From the NCBI GenBank assembly GCA_964392615.1, contig CAYMRB010000257.1, forward strand, positions 1-14,593: a DNA stretch of 14,593 nt, written 5' to 3'. The translations under genes and the position numbers were made by a program. This DNA is from CAYMRB01 sp964392615. GTDB taxonomy: Bacteria; Planctomycetota; UBA8108. Of this stretch, positions 1 to 8,400 are shown piece after piece. The notes beneath the pieces are model-generated. The model saw nothing but the letters and a program-made list of their open reading frames with translations. It was not told the origin of the DNA and did no database searches. Every line of letters starts with the position of its first letter. The stretch's first letter is position 1.

Positions 1-594
1 CGGGTGGGTCTTGGGGTTCTTCGCGATGATCCGCGTCGCGCGGTCGGAGCTGTCCGCGGCAGGCTTCCGCGCCGCCGCGGTGGCGGGCGTCGAGACACTC
101 GTAGCGTCGGACGGCTGCCCCGCTTCCGCGATGGCGTCCTTGCGCTCGGTCGAGCCCGCCGCCTTCGCCGCGTCATCGAGACACGAGCGGATCCGCGCGA
201 TCAGCTTCTTGCTCTTGAACGTACCGAACAGGAACTCCACGGCGCCCGCCGTGAGAACCTCGCGCACGAGTTCCGGAGTGGCTGCGGCGGAGATCGCGAT
301 GACGCGAATCTCGGGAGCCATCGTCGCGATCGTCCGCACGAGCTCGACCGACTCCGGCGACCCGATGCTGACGACGACGAGGTGACACGGTGTGCTCTCG
401 AGGTATGCGAGAGCATCCCGGCTGGCCCCGACTCGCACCGAGGAGAAGTCGCCCAGGAAGAACGACTTCTCGAGCAGCAGGCGCATCTCCGGATCCCGAT
501 TGACGACGAGGATGTCGTACGGCGGCGCCTTCGCGTCGGAAGCGCCGACGCGCTCCGTTCCGGCGCTCGTCGTAGGACTCGTACGTTCGCTCAT
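1..594 (-). CDS. Receiver-like (pseudo-receiver) protein, 3' end cut by window edge
   Basis: Reading from an ATG at 594 to the window edge gives 198 codons with no stop, so the C-terminus is missing. Residues 26-140 have the alternating beta/alpha pattern of a response-regulator receiver (YDILVVNRDPEMRLLLE at the start, a GAVEFLF segment near the end). The functional residues are altered. The acidic pair is reduced to N-R-D (32-34), the phospho-acceptor Asp is Ser76 (VVVSIGSP), and the conserved Lys of the usual KP motif is Gly124. Phosphorylation in the normal way is therefore unlikely. Residues 145-198 are a low-complexity Ala/Ser/Thr linker containing A-T-R-I-I (186-190). The start lies 7 nt after the stop of the HD-GYP gene and has no clear Shine-Dalgarno sequence, which suggests translational coupling. 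A further domain may follow beyond the edge. The fold assignment is fairly safe; the role is unknown. Confidence 0.8.
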   Translation of the reverse strand, partial: MSERTSPTTSAGTERVGASDAKAPPYDILVVNRDPEMRLLLEKSFFLGDFSSVRVGASRDALAYLESTPCHLVVVSIGSPESVELVRTIATMAPEIRVIAISAAATPELVREVLTAGAVEFLFGTFKSKKLIARIRSCLDDAAKAAGSTERKDAIAEAGQPSDATSVSTPATAAARKPAADSSDRATRIIAKNPKTHP

Positions 595-601
595 AGTCGT
601 G

Positions 602-1582
602 TCAGATCTGGTCGACATGGGTCTTGTATCGTGCCTGGTTGTCCAGGAAGAGGCGGACGAGCTCCGCGTCGAGCTGCGTCCCGCTCGCACCCTCCAACCG
701 CTCGAGTACGACGGCGTCGTCCAACGCCGCCTGGTAGGGCCGAGCGCTCGCCATCGCGTCGTAGGCGTCGCATACCGCCACGACACGCGCCACGAACGGG
801 ATATCCTCGCCCTTGAGCTTGTCCGGATAGCCCGCGCCGTCCCACCGTTCGTGATGATGGCGCACGGCGTCGACGCTGTCCGTCCAGCCGCGAACCGTCG
901 CGAGCGGCGCGATGATCTCGGCCGAGTACTCGGGATGCCTCTCGATCTCGGCGAACTCGTCCTCGGTCAGCCGGTCAGGCTTCAACAGCACGGCATCCGG
1001 GACGCCAATCTTGCCGATATCGTGAACCAGGCCCACCCACTCGAGTTCGCGAATCGCTTCGGTCCCCAGACCGAGCTCCTGCCCGAGCAGCTTGCAGTAC
1101 TTCGAGACCCTGTGGCCATGGGTCCGCAGATAGGGATCCTTGCGGCCGAGCGCGTTCATCAGCGACTCGAGGCAGGCATCCACGCGCGGCTCCAGCCGCA
1201 GCTGCCGGCTGCGATCGATAGCTCGACTGACCGTACGCTCGACGAGGTCGATGACGAACGGCTTGGTGATGACGTCGTACACGCCTTCGCGCATGAGTCC
1301 GACCGCGCCATCGAGCGTCGCGTTGCCGGTCTCGACCAGCACGGTCAGGTCCGGGTGCAACTCGAGCGCTCGCGTCGACAGGATCTCGCCGCTCATGCGC
1401 GGCATGCGCAGATCCGTGATCAGCACATCCGGACGGCTTTGCGAGAGCTTCTCGAAAGCCTCCTGACCGTCCGCGGCCGTGTCGACCTCGCAGTCACCCC
1501 GTCCTTCGAGGATGGCCTCGATCACGGAGAGGACTGCCGGCTCGTCGTCGGCCACCAACACTCGATTGTTGTCGTCGCTCAT
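602..1582 (-). CDS. Response regulator with receiver and HD-GYP domains (probable c-di-GMP phosphodiesterase)
   Basis: This 326-residue protein has an N-terminal receiver (about 6-120) with all the key residues: acidic pair D12/D13, phospho-acceptor D57 in ITDLRMP, T85 and K107 in TKPF. An HD-GYP domain (about 138-310) follows, with the HD pair H187-D188 in HDIGKIGVPD, H216, H243-H244 and the WDGAGYP motif (GYP at 251-253). Family knowledge: HD-GYP domains hydrolyse cyclic di-GMP to pGpG or GMP using a di- or trinuclear metal centre, and receiver phosphorylation commonly controls them. The protein looks cytoplasmic, with no signal peptide or membrane segment. The ATG at 1582 is preceded by GAGG at 6-nt spacing. 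It lies 27 bp after the pseudo-AAA gene and 7 bp before the pseudo-receiver gene, so it belongs to the operon starting near 5229. It is the only member of that operon whose catalytic residues I see intact. No cognate histidine kinase lies in the window. Confidence 0.95.
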   Translation of the reverse strand: MSDDNNRVLVADDEPAVLSVIEAILEGRGDCEVDTAADGQEAFEKLSQSRPDVLITDLRMPRMSGEILSTRALELHPDLTVLVETGNATLDGAVGLMREGVYDVITKPFVIDLVERTVSRAIDRSRQLRLEPRVDACLESLMNALGRKDPYLRTHGHRVSKYCKLLGQELGLGTEAIRELEWVGLVHDIGKIGVPDAVLLKPDRLTEDEFAEIERHPEYSAEIIAPLATVRGWTDSVDAVRHHHERWDGAGYPDKLKGEDIPFVARVVAVCDAYDAMASARPYQAALDDAVVLERLEGASGTQLDAELVRLFLDNQARYKTHVDQI

Positions 1583-1609
1583 CGCTCGCCTCGAGCTTGC
1601 ACAAACGCC

Positions 1610-2557
1610 CTACAGGAATTGCTCACCCAGCTGCCGGGGAGCTCGCTGGAATGCGTCGTCCCATCCATCGAGATTCATCAGGACATCGCCGAACTCGGCG
1701 TCGAGTCGGCTGAGGACGCGAAACTCGCGGATGTAGCCATCGAGCTCCTCGAGCACTCGACGCACGGCAGGATCGCCCTGACGGCCGATCCAATAGCTGC
1801 GAATCTCCAGCGACAGCTGATCCGCCGTCACCTCGTGCGCGCCCGATTCGAACGCCCTGTCCACCTCGCGGCTGAGCTCGTCGACGTTCCCCGGCCACGG
1901 ATAGCACGACAGCGCCGAGACCGCGTCCGCGCTGAAGTGCGGTCGCGTCTCGACGAGCCCCGCTTCGCGACAGCGCCCCTCGACGAGCTCGTCGAGGATC
2001 AGCGCGATGTCGCCCGACCGCGCTCTGAGCGGTGGCACCTCGATCGCGTGGCCGCAGAGCTCGTCATAGAGTTCGGCGCTGAAGAGCCCTCCCTCGACGA
2101 ATCCGCGCAGGTTCTTGTCGCTCGACACGATGAGCCGCGTATCCGACGGGATCTCGCGCCCGTCGCCGAGCCGGCGGAATCGCCGCCTCTGCAGGAACTC
2201 GAGAAGACACTCCTGCAGCCCCGGGCTGAGCTCCTCGATCCTGGAGAGGTAGCACGTACCTCGCGTCGCGTACTCGAGCAGCCCCCGGCGCTCCTTGGCG
2301 CTCGGTCCGGAGCCGCGGTAACCGAAGACCTCGCGCTTGAGCTCCCGGTCGAAGTACAGAGAACAGTCGACGACCAGGAACGGCTCGTTTCGGCGCCCCG
2401 AATGGGCGTGAATCGAGCGAGCTCCGAACGCTTTTCCGACGCCCGGCTCGCCCAGAAGGACGACAGGCTTCGACGTTTGCGCGGCCGCGCCGATGAACCG
2501 ACGGAACACATCGCTCTGACAGCTCGTTCCGACGATTTCGTCAAATCCGGATTCCAT
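1610..2557 (-). CDS. Degenerate sigma54-activator-type AAA+ protein (probable pseudo-ATPase)
   Basis: The 315-residue product follows the AAA+ central domain of NtrC-type activators: a Walker A-like GEPGVGKA (36-43), a REVFG segment (75-79), LLEYATRGTCYL (93-104), LQECLLEFLQ (114-123), VPPLRARSGDI (174-184) and YPWPGNVDEL (219-228). Catalytic positions have diverged. The Thr/Ser after the Walker A Lys is Ala43, the Walker B Asp-Glu is Ser105-Arg106, the GAFTGA loop is replaced by GSGPSA (82-87), the usual R...R of the finger segment is S160...E166, and the sensor II Arg of GNVREL is Asp226. There is no C-terminal Fis-type helix-turn-helix and no N-terminal sensor. It is therefore unlikely to hydrolyse ATP or remodel sigma54 polymerase. 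Start choice: AGAGGGG sits 6 nt before the ATG at 2557; the ATG at 2563 directly abuts it. An upstream extension to 2779 would overlap the preceding gene and has no family similarity. Confidence 0.85.
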   Translation of the reverse strand: MESGFDEIVGTSCQSDVFRRFIGAAAQTSKPVVLLGEPGVGKAFGARSIHAHSGRRNEPFLVVDCSLYFDRELKREVFGYRGSGPSAKERRGLLEYATRGTCYLSRIEELSPGLQECLLEFLQRRRFRRLGDGREIPSDTRLIVSSDKNLRGFVEGGLFSAELYDELCGHAIEVPPLRARSGDIALILDELVEGRCREAGLVETRPHFSADAVSALSCYPWPGNVDELSREVDRAFESGAHEVTADQLSLEIRSYWIGRQGDPAVRRVLEELDGYIREFRVLSRLDAEFGDVLMNLDGWDDAFQRAPRQLGEQFL

Positions 2558-2613
2558 CTCCATCCCCTCTGGAATGCCCCTCTCGAATCTCCGGAATACC
2601 CGGGTGTCTCCCC

Positions 2614-5082
2614 TCAGCTGAACTCGACGTCCCGGATGTGACGTCGATTGAACACGGCCCCCGGGAGGCGCGCCGCCCGACTCGCGATCGTGCAGACCGC
2701 ATGTCTCGGGAGCGCTGGAAGCAGATCGGCCAGACGCTCTTCGAAATGCTCCCGCCAGCCGAACGGCGACGTATCGCACGCGACTGCCGTCCCTACCGCC
2801 GCTCCCGAACCGATGTCCGCCCCGCCCACCACGAGTGACATCTCGTTCGACGCGCTGCCGACGGCCTCGCCCCCCGCGCCCCGGCTCGAGCCACCGAGCA
2901 GCTCGACCAGAACCTGTGCGGTATCGATCTCGATCGAACCGTCGTCGCTTTCGACCTCGACGATCGGTCCACGCAGCGTGATGACGGCCTCGTCATCGAC
3001 GCTCACGGAGACGATCTCGAGCTGTTCCTCTGCCCGCGCGGGCTCGACGGGCTCCCCGTCGCGCACTCCGCGCAGAACCTCCGCATGAACGGCCTCGAGC
3101 GTCGACAGCACCTCGACGAGCTCCGACGCCGCCAGATAGGAAAACCCGAACCGCAGCGTCAGCTCGCTGCCCGGCGCGGTCGCCACCACACGCGACGCCC
3201 CGAACATCGAAGTCGTTTCCATAGACGCGGAAGCGCCATTCTCGAGCTGCTCACGCGCCGGCGACGCGCCGGTGGCGTGCAAGTCGGGAAGTCGGGCCGT
3301 CGGCGCGACACCGGGGGCGGTTTCAAGCGCTGGCATGCCGCTGAGGACTCGCGTCACGGTGGACGGTCCGTCGTAGTCCGACACACCGATGCCCGCGTCG
3401 GCGAGGACTCTCGTCTCGGCCGCCATCTCCTGGTGTTCGTGCGCGCCGCTCCCGGCGACAACTCGCGTCGTGGGCATCGCGTCGTCGACCTCGCGGTCCT
3501 CCACTGTGGCGCCGTCGGCAGCCGGCTCGTCGAGCGCTCCGACGAAGCAGCAATCGGCGAGCTGATCGATGTCGAACCCCTCGCAGCTCTCGAGCCCCTC
3601 GCGATCGACGCCGCGGAAATCACACGTCGAGATCTCCGCACCGACGAAACAGGTCTGACGAATCTGCGAGCGCGTGAAGTTCACGCGTTCGAGACGCGAT
3701 TGCGAGAACCGGCCCCCGACCAGCTCGGAGTTCTCCAGCTGCACGTCGAGCCACTCCGAGTTCTTGATATCCGCCGAGTTCAGGACAGCGCCGACGAGAT
3801 TCGTCCCGCGGAACCGTACGTTCGTGAAGCTCGCCCGGTAGAGATCGAGCTTCTGCATGTTCAGCCGCGACAGCTCGAGCTCCTCGAAGAGCGCCCGCTG
3901 GAAGCTCACCTGCTCGAGGTGGCAGCCGTCGAACCGCGTCGCCACGAAGTGACCGCGATCGAGGATGCACGACTCGAAGCCGCAGTCTCCGAACCGGGTC
4001 TCGAAGAACGTCGAATCGGAGACCGTGCAGTCGGTCAGCGCGCACTCCTTGATGTCGGCGGCGTTGAAATTGGCGCCGCACAACCGGGCGTTGACGAACG
4101 ACGAGCGGACGATTCGCGATTCAAAGAAGTTCGCGTGCGGAAGCTCGGCCTTCGAGAGATCCGCTTCTTCGAACGTCGCCCCCTTGAACGACGCTCCCAT
4201 GCCGGTGGTCTCGCGAAGATTCGTGCGCGTGAGATTCGCACTCGACAGGTTCGCACCTGCCAAACTCGCACGCTCGAGGATGGCATCCGTCAGATCGACC
4301 CCGATGAGAACGGCGCGCTCGAAGTTCACACCGCGAAGGTTCGCACCCGAGAGGTCCGCTCCCCGCAGGAGCACGCGCTTGAGAACGGCACTCTCGAACG
4401 TGATCCGGTCTAACGGCGCATCCCCGAACATCGCGTCTTCCAGCGAGGCGCCGGAGAAGTCCACATCGGACAGATCGATGCGGGAGAAATCGAAATCGAC
4501 GAATCGCGCCTCCCGGAATTTGACGTTCTGGATCGGCGTGTGGTCGAACTTCGTGTTCTTGATGAGAGCGCCGCCGAGGTCGGCGCCTTCGAGCTCGACG
4601 TGTCGGAACGATACGTTGACGAGCTGCGCGCCCTGCATGTCGGCGCCCTTGAGGTTCGAGCTGATGAACAGGACGCCACCGAGGTTCGCGTGTGCGAACG
4701 AGCAGCTCGTCAGGTCCATCTCGTGGAACCGGCTCTTGAACAGGTTCGCGCTCTCGAAGCAGCAGTCGACCACCTGCGCGGACGAGAAGTCGATCCGGCG
4801 CAGGTCCGTGCGCCGGAAGCACGTCTGATCGAAGCTCGCGAGGTCGACCGTGACACCGCAGAGGTTCGCCTCGGTCACGTCGGCCGACTTGAAATTGGCG
4901 CCCGTCAGGTTGGCCCCGTTGAGATCGGAGCCCGTCAGATTGGCGCCTTCGAGGTCAGCGCTCTCGAGGTTCGCTCCGCCGAACTCGCAATGGCTCAGAT
5001 CGAGACCTGAGAGGTTCAGGCCGCGTAGCGGCTTGCCCTGCGCGACGTGAGACAGTACTTCCTCGCGACTCAGCTCAGCCAT
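2614..5082 (-). CDS. Giant pentapeptide-repeat protein with T-R-V linker and uncharacterised C-terminal domain
   Basis: The 822-residue product has three parts. A short N-terminal helix (1-20, MAELSREEVL) precedes pentapeptide repeats at 21-490, where a hydrophobic residue (Leu, Phe, Ile, Val, Met) occupies every fifth position from 24 to 489. That is about 94 repeats in one register, typified by GANLT and GADLS. The family folds as a right-handed quadrilateral beta-helix used for protein interaction or DNA mimicry. Residues 515-625 are an acidic, Ala-rich linker carrying T-R-V at 539-541, 557-559 and 577-579 and a T-A-R-L variant at 595-598. Residues 640-822 are a probable alpha/beta domain (LTLRFGFSYL, LEIVSVSVDDEAVITLRG) that I do not recognise. 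No signal peptide or membrane segment is seen, so it is probably cytoplasmic. GGAG precedes the ATG by 10 nt. It is the first gene of the operon driven from 5236-5264; the next gene starts about 56 nt downstream. Function is unknown; a scaffold role is inference. Confidence 0.93.
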   Translation of the reverse strand: MAELSREEVLSHVAQGKPLRGLNLSGLDLSHCEFGGANLESADLEGANLTGSDLNGANLTGANFKSADVTEANLCGVTVDLASFDQTCFRRTDLRRIDFSSAQVVDCCFESANLFKSRFHEMDLTSCSFAHANLGGVLFISSNLKGADMQGAQLVNVSFRHVELEGADLGGALIKNTKFDHTPIQNVKFREARFVDFDFSRIDLSDVDFSGASLEDAMFGDAPLDRITFESAVLKRVLLRGADLSGANLRGVNFERAVLIGVDLTDAILERASLAGANLSSANLTRTNLRETTGMGASFKGATFEEADLSKAELPHANFFESRIVRSSFVNARLCGANFNAADIKECALTDCTVSDSTFFETRFGDCGFESCILDRGHFVATRFDGCHLEQVSFQRALFEELELSRLNMQKLDLYRASFTNVRFRGTNLVGAVLNSADIKNSEWLDVQLENSELVGGRFSQSRLERVNFTRSQIRQTCFVGAEISTCDFRGVDREGLESCEGFDIDQLADCCFVGALDEPAADGATVEDREVDDAMPTTRVVAGSGAHEHQEMAAETRVLADAGIGVSDYDGPSTVTRVLSGMPALETAPGVAPTARLPDLHATGASPAREQLENGASASMETTSMFGASRVVATAPGSELTLRFGFSYLAASELVEVLSTLEAVHAEVLRGVRDGEPVEPARAEEQLEIVSVSVDDEAVITLRGPIVEVESDDGSIEIDTAQVLVELLGGSSRGAGGEAVGSASNEMSLVVGGADIGSGAAVGTAVACDTSPFGWREHFEERLADLLPALPRHAVCTIASRAARLPGAVFNRRHIRDVEFS

Positions 5083-5235
5083 GTTTCACCGACTCCGATA
5101 GCGGATGTGCAGTCGAATCCCCGGATTCCGGACACGCGCCGATATCGAACCTGCCCGTGGCTCTTACCCCCTGCGAGGGACCCGCCCCTCTCACTCGCCG
5201 CGCCGGGAACGTGCCGCGCCCGGCGAGGTCGCAGA

Positions 5236-5264
5236 AGTATAGGCTCCCCCCGCGACACGGTCAA
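5236..5264 (-). promoter_or_regulatory. Sigma70-type promoter of the pentapeptide/HD-GYP operon
   Basis: On the minus strand a -35 box TTGACC (5264-5259, five of six consensus bases) is followed by a 17-bp spacer and a -10 box TATACT (5241-5236, five of six consensus bases). Optimal spacing in a GC-rich background makes a chance match unlikely. A start near 5229 would leave a leader of about 147 nt before the ATG at 5082, room for a regulatory 5' region. The spacer contains a run of six G. No operator was recognised. Confidence 0.65.
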
Positions 5265-5372
5265 ACCGGGGAGATCCCGTAAGAGCTGCTAGCAGGCGGA
5301 GTTCAGATTCGGGCCCCACGAACGCCCGCGAGCGAGGCCCGGAAGGCGCCGTCAGAACAAGCGTTAGAACGC

Positions 5373-5400
5373 GACGGCGAACGATCGCCCAATCGCCGTC
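5373..5400 (-). terminator. Possible smc terminator hairpin
   Basis: A perfect 8-bp inverted repeat (GACGGCGA / TCGCCGTC) with a 12-nt loop lies about 70 nt after the smc stop. On the minus strand it is followed by a 4-bp hairpin (GCGT-TCTA-ACGC) and a weak T-rich stretch, TTGTTCT. There is no strong U-tract, so termination is only a possibility. Confidence 0.3.
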
Positions 5401-5469
5401 CAACTGCTGGACACTACCCGACCCGATGCGCAGCCCCCGATGGAGGCAGCGGGAAGGTGAGGCAAGGCT

Positions 5470-8400
5470 CTAGGGCGCGGCGGGACTACCGGCACTCGCA
5501 CCGGGGCTGGCGGCGGCGAGCTCCATCGCCTCGGCATCGTACGACTCGAGCTCGACCGCGACGCGCTTCGACACGCCGCGCTCCTGCATCGTGACGCCGT
5601 ACAGCGTGCCCGCAGCGGACATCGTCGTCTTGTTGTGCGTGATGATGATGAACTGCGAGAGTTCGAGGAACTCCTGCACGAGGACGACGAAGCGGCGCAC
5701 GTTGGCCTCGTCGAGCGGGGCGTCGACCTCGTCGAGCACGCAGAACGGGCTCGGACGCGAGCGGAAGATCGCGAGCAGGAGCGCGATCGTCGTCATCGTG
5801 CGTTCGCCACCCGACATCAAGGAGAGCGACGTGAGCTTCTTGCCCGGCGGCCGCGCGACGATGTCGATTCCCGCCTCGAGAATGTCGACGCCTTGCTCGA
5901 GGACGAGCTCGGCTCGACCGCCGCCGAAACACTTCCGGAACAGGTCCTTGAAGTGTTCCTGGACGGCGTCGAACGTCGCCTGGAACATCTCGCGGCTCTT
6001 CTCGTTGATCTCCGCGATGATCGAGCGCAGATTGCGCTCGCTCTCCACGAGGTCGTTGCGCTGCTCGGTCTGGAACTGGTAGCGTTCCTCAAGCTCCTCG
6101 AGCTCGTCGAGGGCCTCGAGGTTGACGTTGCCGAGCTTGCGGATCTTGGCGGTGAGCTCCTTGGCTTCCCGCTGGGCGACCTCGCGATCCCAATCCGGCA
6201 GCGGTACGAGATAGCGCTCCGTGTCGCTCGGGGGCAGCTCTTCGGGATCCGGCGGCGCGACGAGAGCCGCGATATCCCGCTGTCGAAGCGGCTCGAGCTG
6301 CTCGACGATGGCGATGCGCAGCGGCGGAAGCCGAGGGCCTTCGTCCTCGCCACCGTCGGTGGCCGCCTTCTCGAGAAGCGCCACGAGGTCGAGGCCGTAC
6401 TCGTCGTCGATACGTTCGAGCACGGTATTGCGACGGTGCCGCTCCTCCTGATCGCGCAGCTGGAGCCCCTCGCGCTCGCGATCGAGCTCTCCGATCTGCG
6501 TGCGCACCCTCTCGATCTCCTGACGGAAGCCTTGCTCGACCTCCATCAACGAGTGATCCCGCGCCTCCTGGCTTTGCAGCTCAGCGGCGAGCTCCGTCTC
6601 GCGCCCAGCGAGGTCGTCGAGCGACGTCCGATCGCGCTCGAGCTGTTCGCGCAACTCGGCGGCGCGCTCCCGCGTGCGGCGGATCTCGGTGTCGAGGTCT
6701 CCGACGTGCTTCTGCCGTTCGCGCAGGTTGATGCCCTGGCGGTCGACGAGCTCGCGGAGCCCTTCTTCTTCCTTCTCGGCCTCCGCGACCGCGAGGCGCG
6801 CTTGCGACACACCCTCGTTCGCCTCATCCACGCGGGCTCCGGCAGCCGCGATCGTCGCTTCGAGCTCCTCGACGCCGGATTCGGTCTCCTCGCGGCGGCC
6901 GTCGAGCTCCTCGATCTGCGCGACCTGCTCCGACTTCTCGTCGAGGCGCCGCGCGATCTCGGTGTCGAGCTCCGCGACCTCCGACGCGCCGACCTCGAGC
7001 TCACGCCGCAGGCGGTCGGACTCGCGGCGGCTCTGCTCGATCGCGCTTTCCGTCGTCAGGATACGTCGCCCCACCTCCTCGAGTGCACGCCCCTGCGCGG
7101 CGATGGCCTGCTGCGCTTCGTCACGCGAGGCACGCAGCTCACCGAGACCGGATTCGATCTCCTGACAGCGCGCCTCCAGGTCCACGAGATCGCCTTCGAG
7201 CTCGCTCATCTCGCTGCGCCGGGAGATGATGCCCGCATCGCTCTCGCCGGGGACCGACAACCCGCCCCACGGCTCGACGACCTCGCCCGCGAGCGTCACG
7301 AGTCGGAACGGCCGCAGCCCGTTGCGCGCCAACGCCATCGCCGTCGCGAAGTCCTCGACGAGCACGACGTTCGCCAAGAGGCGATCGGCGAGCTCTTCCA
7401 GACCCGGCACGACCTCGACGCGATCGCGAAGCGCCCCGAGCACGCCGCCATGCACCGGGAAGAACTCGCGGGGGATCTCGTCGACGCGGTCGAGCGAAAT
7501 CACGCCCACGCCGCCCAGCTCCTCGCTGCGGGCGTGGTCGAGAAGCTCGAGCGCTCCCTCCTGCGTCTCGACCACGAGCGCCTGCGCGCGATCGCCGATC
7601 ACGGCCTCGACCGCGCGGGCGCACTCGCGATCGACGGTGAGGTTCGCGGCCACGATGCCGTGACATTCCGCCCAGCCGGCGATGAAGTCCGGCGCGGCTT
7701 CGCCGCGTCGCAGCAGCTCGGCGACCCCGGATCCGACGCCCTCGAGCTGCTCCTCGAACGACCGCAGCACGTCGAGGCGCGAGCTCTTGCGGTGCAGCTC
7801 TTCGCGCTGCGTCGCGAGCGCCGCATCGCGCGTGTCGATCTCGGCCTCGAACGCGGCGAGCTCGCCCTCGATGACGGCGCGCTTCTCCTCGGCCGCCGTG
7901 CGCTCCGTCGTCAGCTCCTCGAGCGACGTCCGGAGCGTCTCTTCCTTCGAGCCGCAGCCGTCGAGCTCGGCGCGGAACGCCTCCAGCGACCGCTCGAGAC
8001 GGGCCTTGCGACCCTGCAGACTGGCGAGCTCGGTCGTGACCTGGACGACGAGGTTGGCGACCTTCGACCGCTCCTGGATCAGGGCGACGATCGATTCCTT
8101 GCGCACCTGGAAGTCCGCCTGCAGGCGACGGGCTTCCTCCTGCCGCTCTCGCAGCGTGCCGCTCGCGACGTCGAGCCCCTCGCGACGGGAGTCGATCTCG
8201 CCGGCCATGCCGTCCAGCTGCTCGCGCTCGGCGTCGATGCTCGCCGCGAGCTTCTCGACGCTGGCACGCGTCTGTTCGAGCTCCGCGCTCTTGCGGGTCT
8301 CCTCGGCGGCGAGCTCCTCGAGGCGCTCGGTCGCGTGAGCGATCTTCTCCTCGGTCCGTTCGCGCGCGACGCGCTCCGCGGCGACCTGGTCGCGTTGCCC

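Larger units (their letters stand above)
5083..5469. other. Intergenic region between smc and the signalling operon
   Basis: This 387-bp stretch has no convincing gene. It holds a sigma70-type minus-strand promoter (5236-5264) whose transcript would carry a leader of roughly 147 nt before the start at 5082. It also holds an inverted repeat (5373-5400) that could end smc transcription. Small reading frames crossing it on both strands are unsupported. Confidence 0.7.

Noticed and set aside
392..2641. 749-codon plus-strand frame across the HD-GYP and pseudo-AAA genes
   Set aside because: It lies antisense to genes with clear family motifs, spans several of them, and has no recognisable domain of its own.
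2558..2779. N-terminal extension of the pseudo-AAA gene to 2779
   Set aside because: It would overlap the pentapeptide gene by about 165 bp, is Arg/Ser/Gly-rich, and a better ribosome-binding site precedes the start at 2557.
3085..4413. 442-codon plus-strand frame with apparent repeats
   Set aside because: Its periodicity is the mirror of the pentapeptide repeats on the minus strand.
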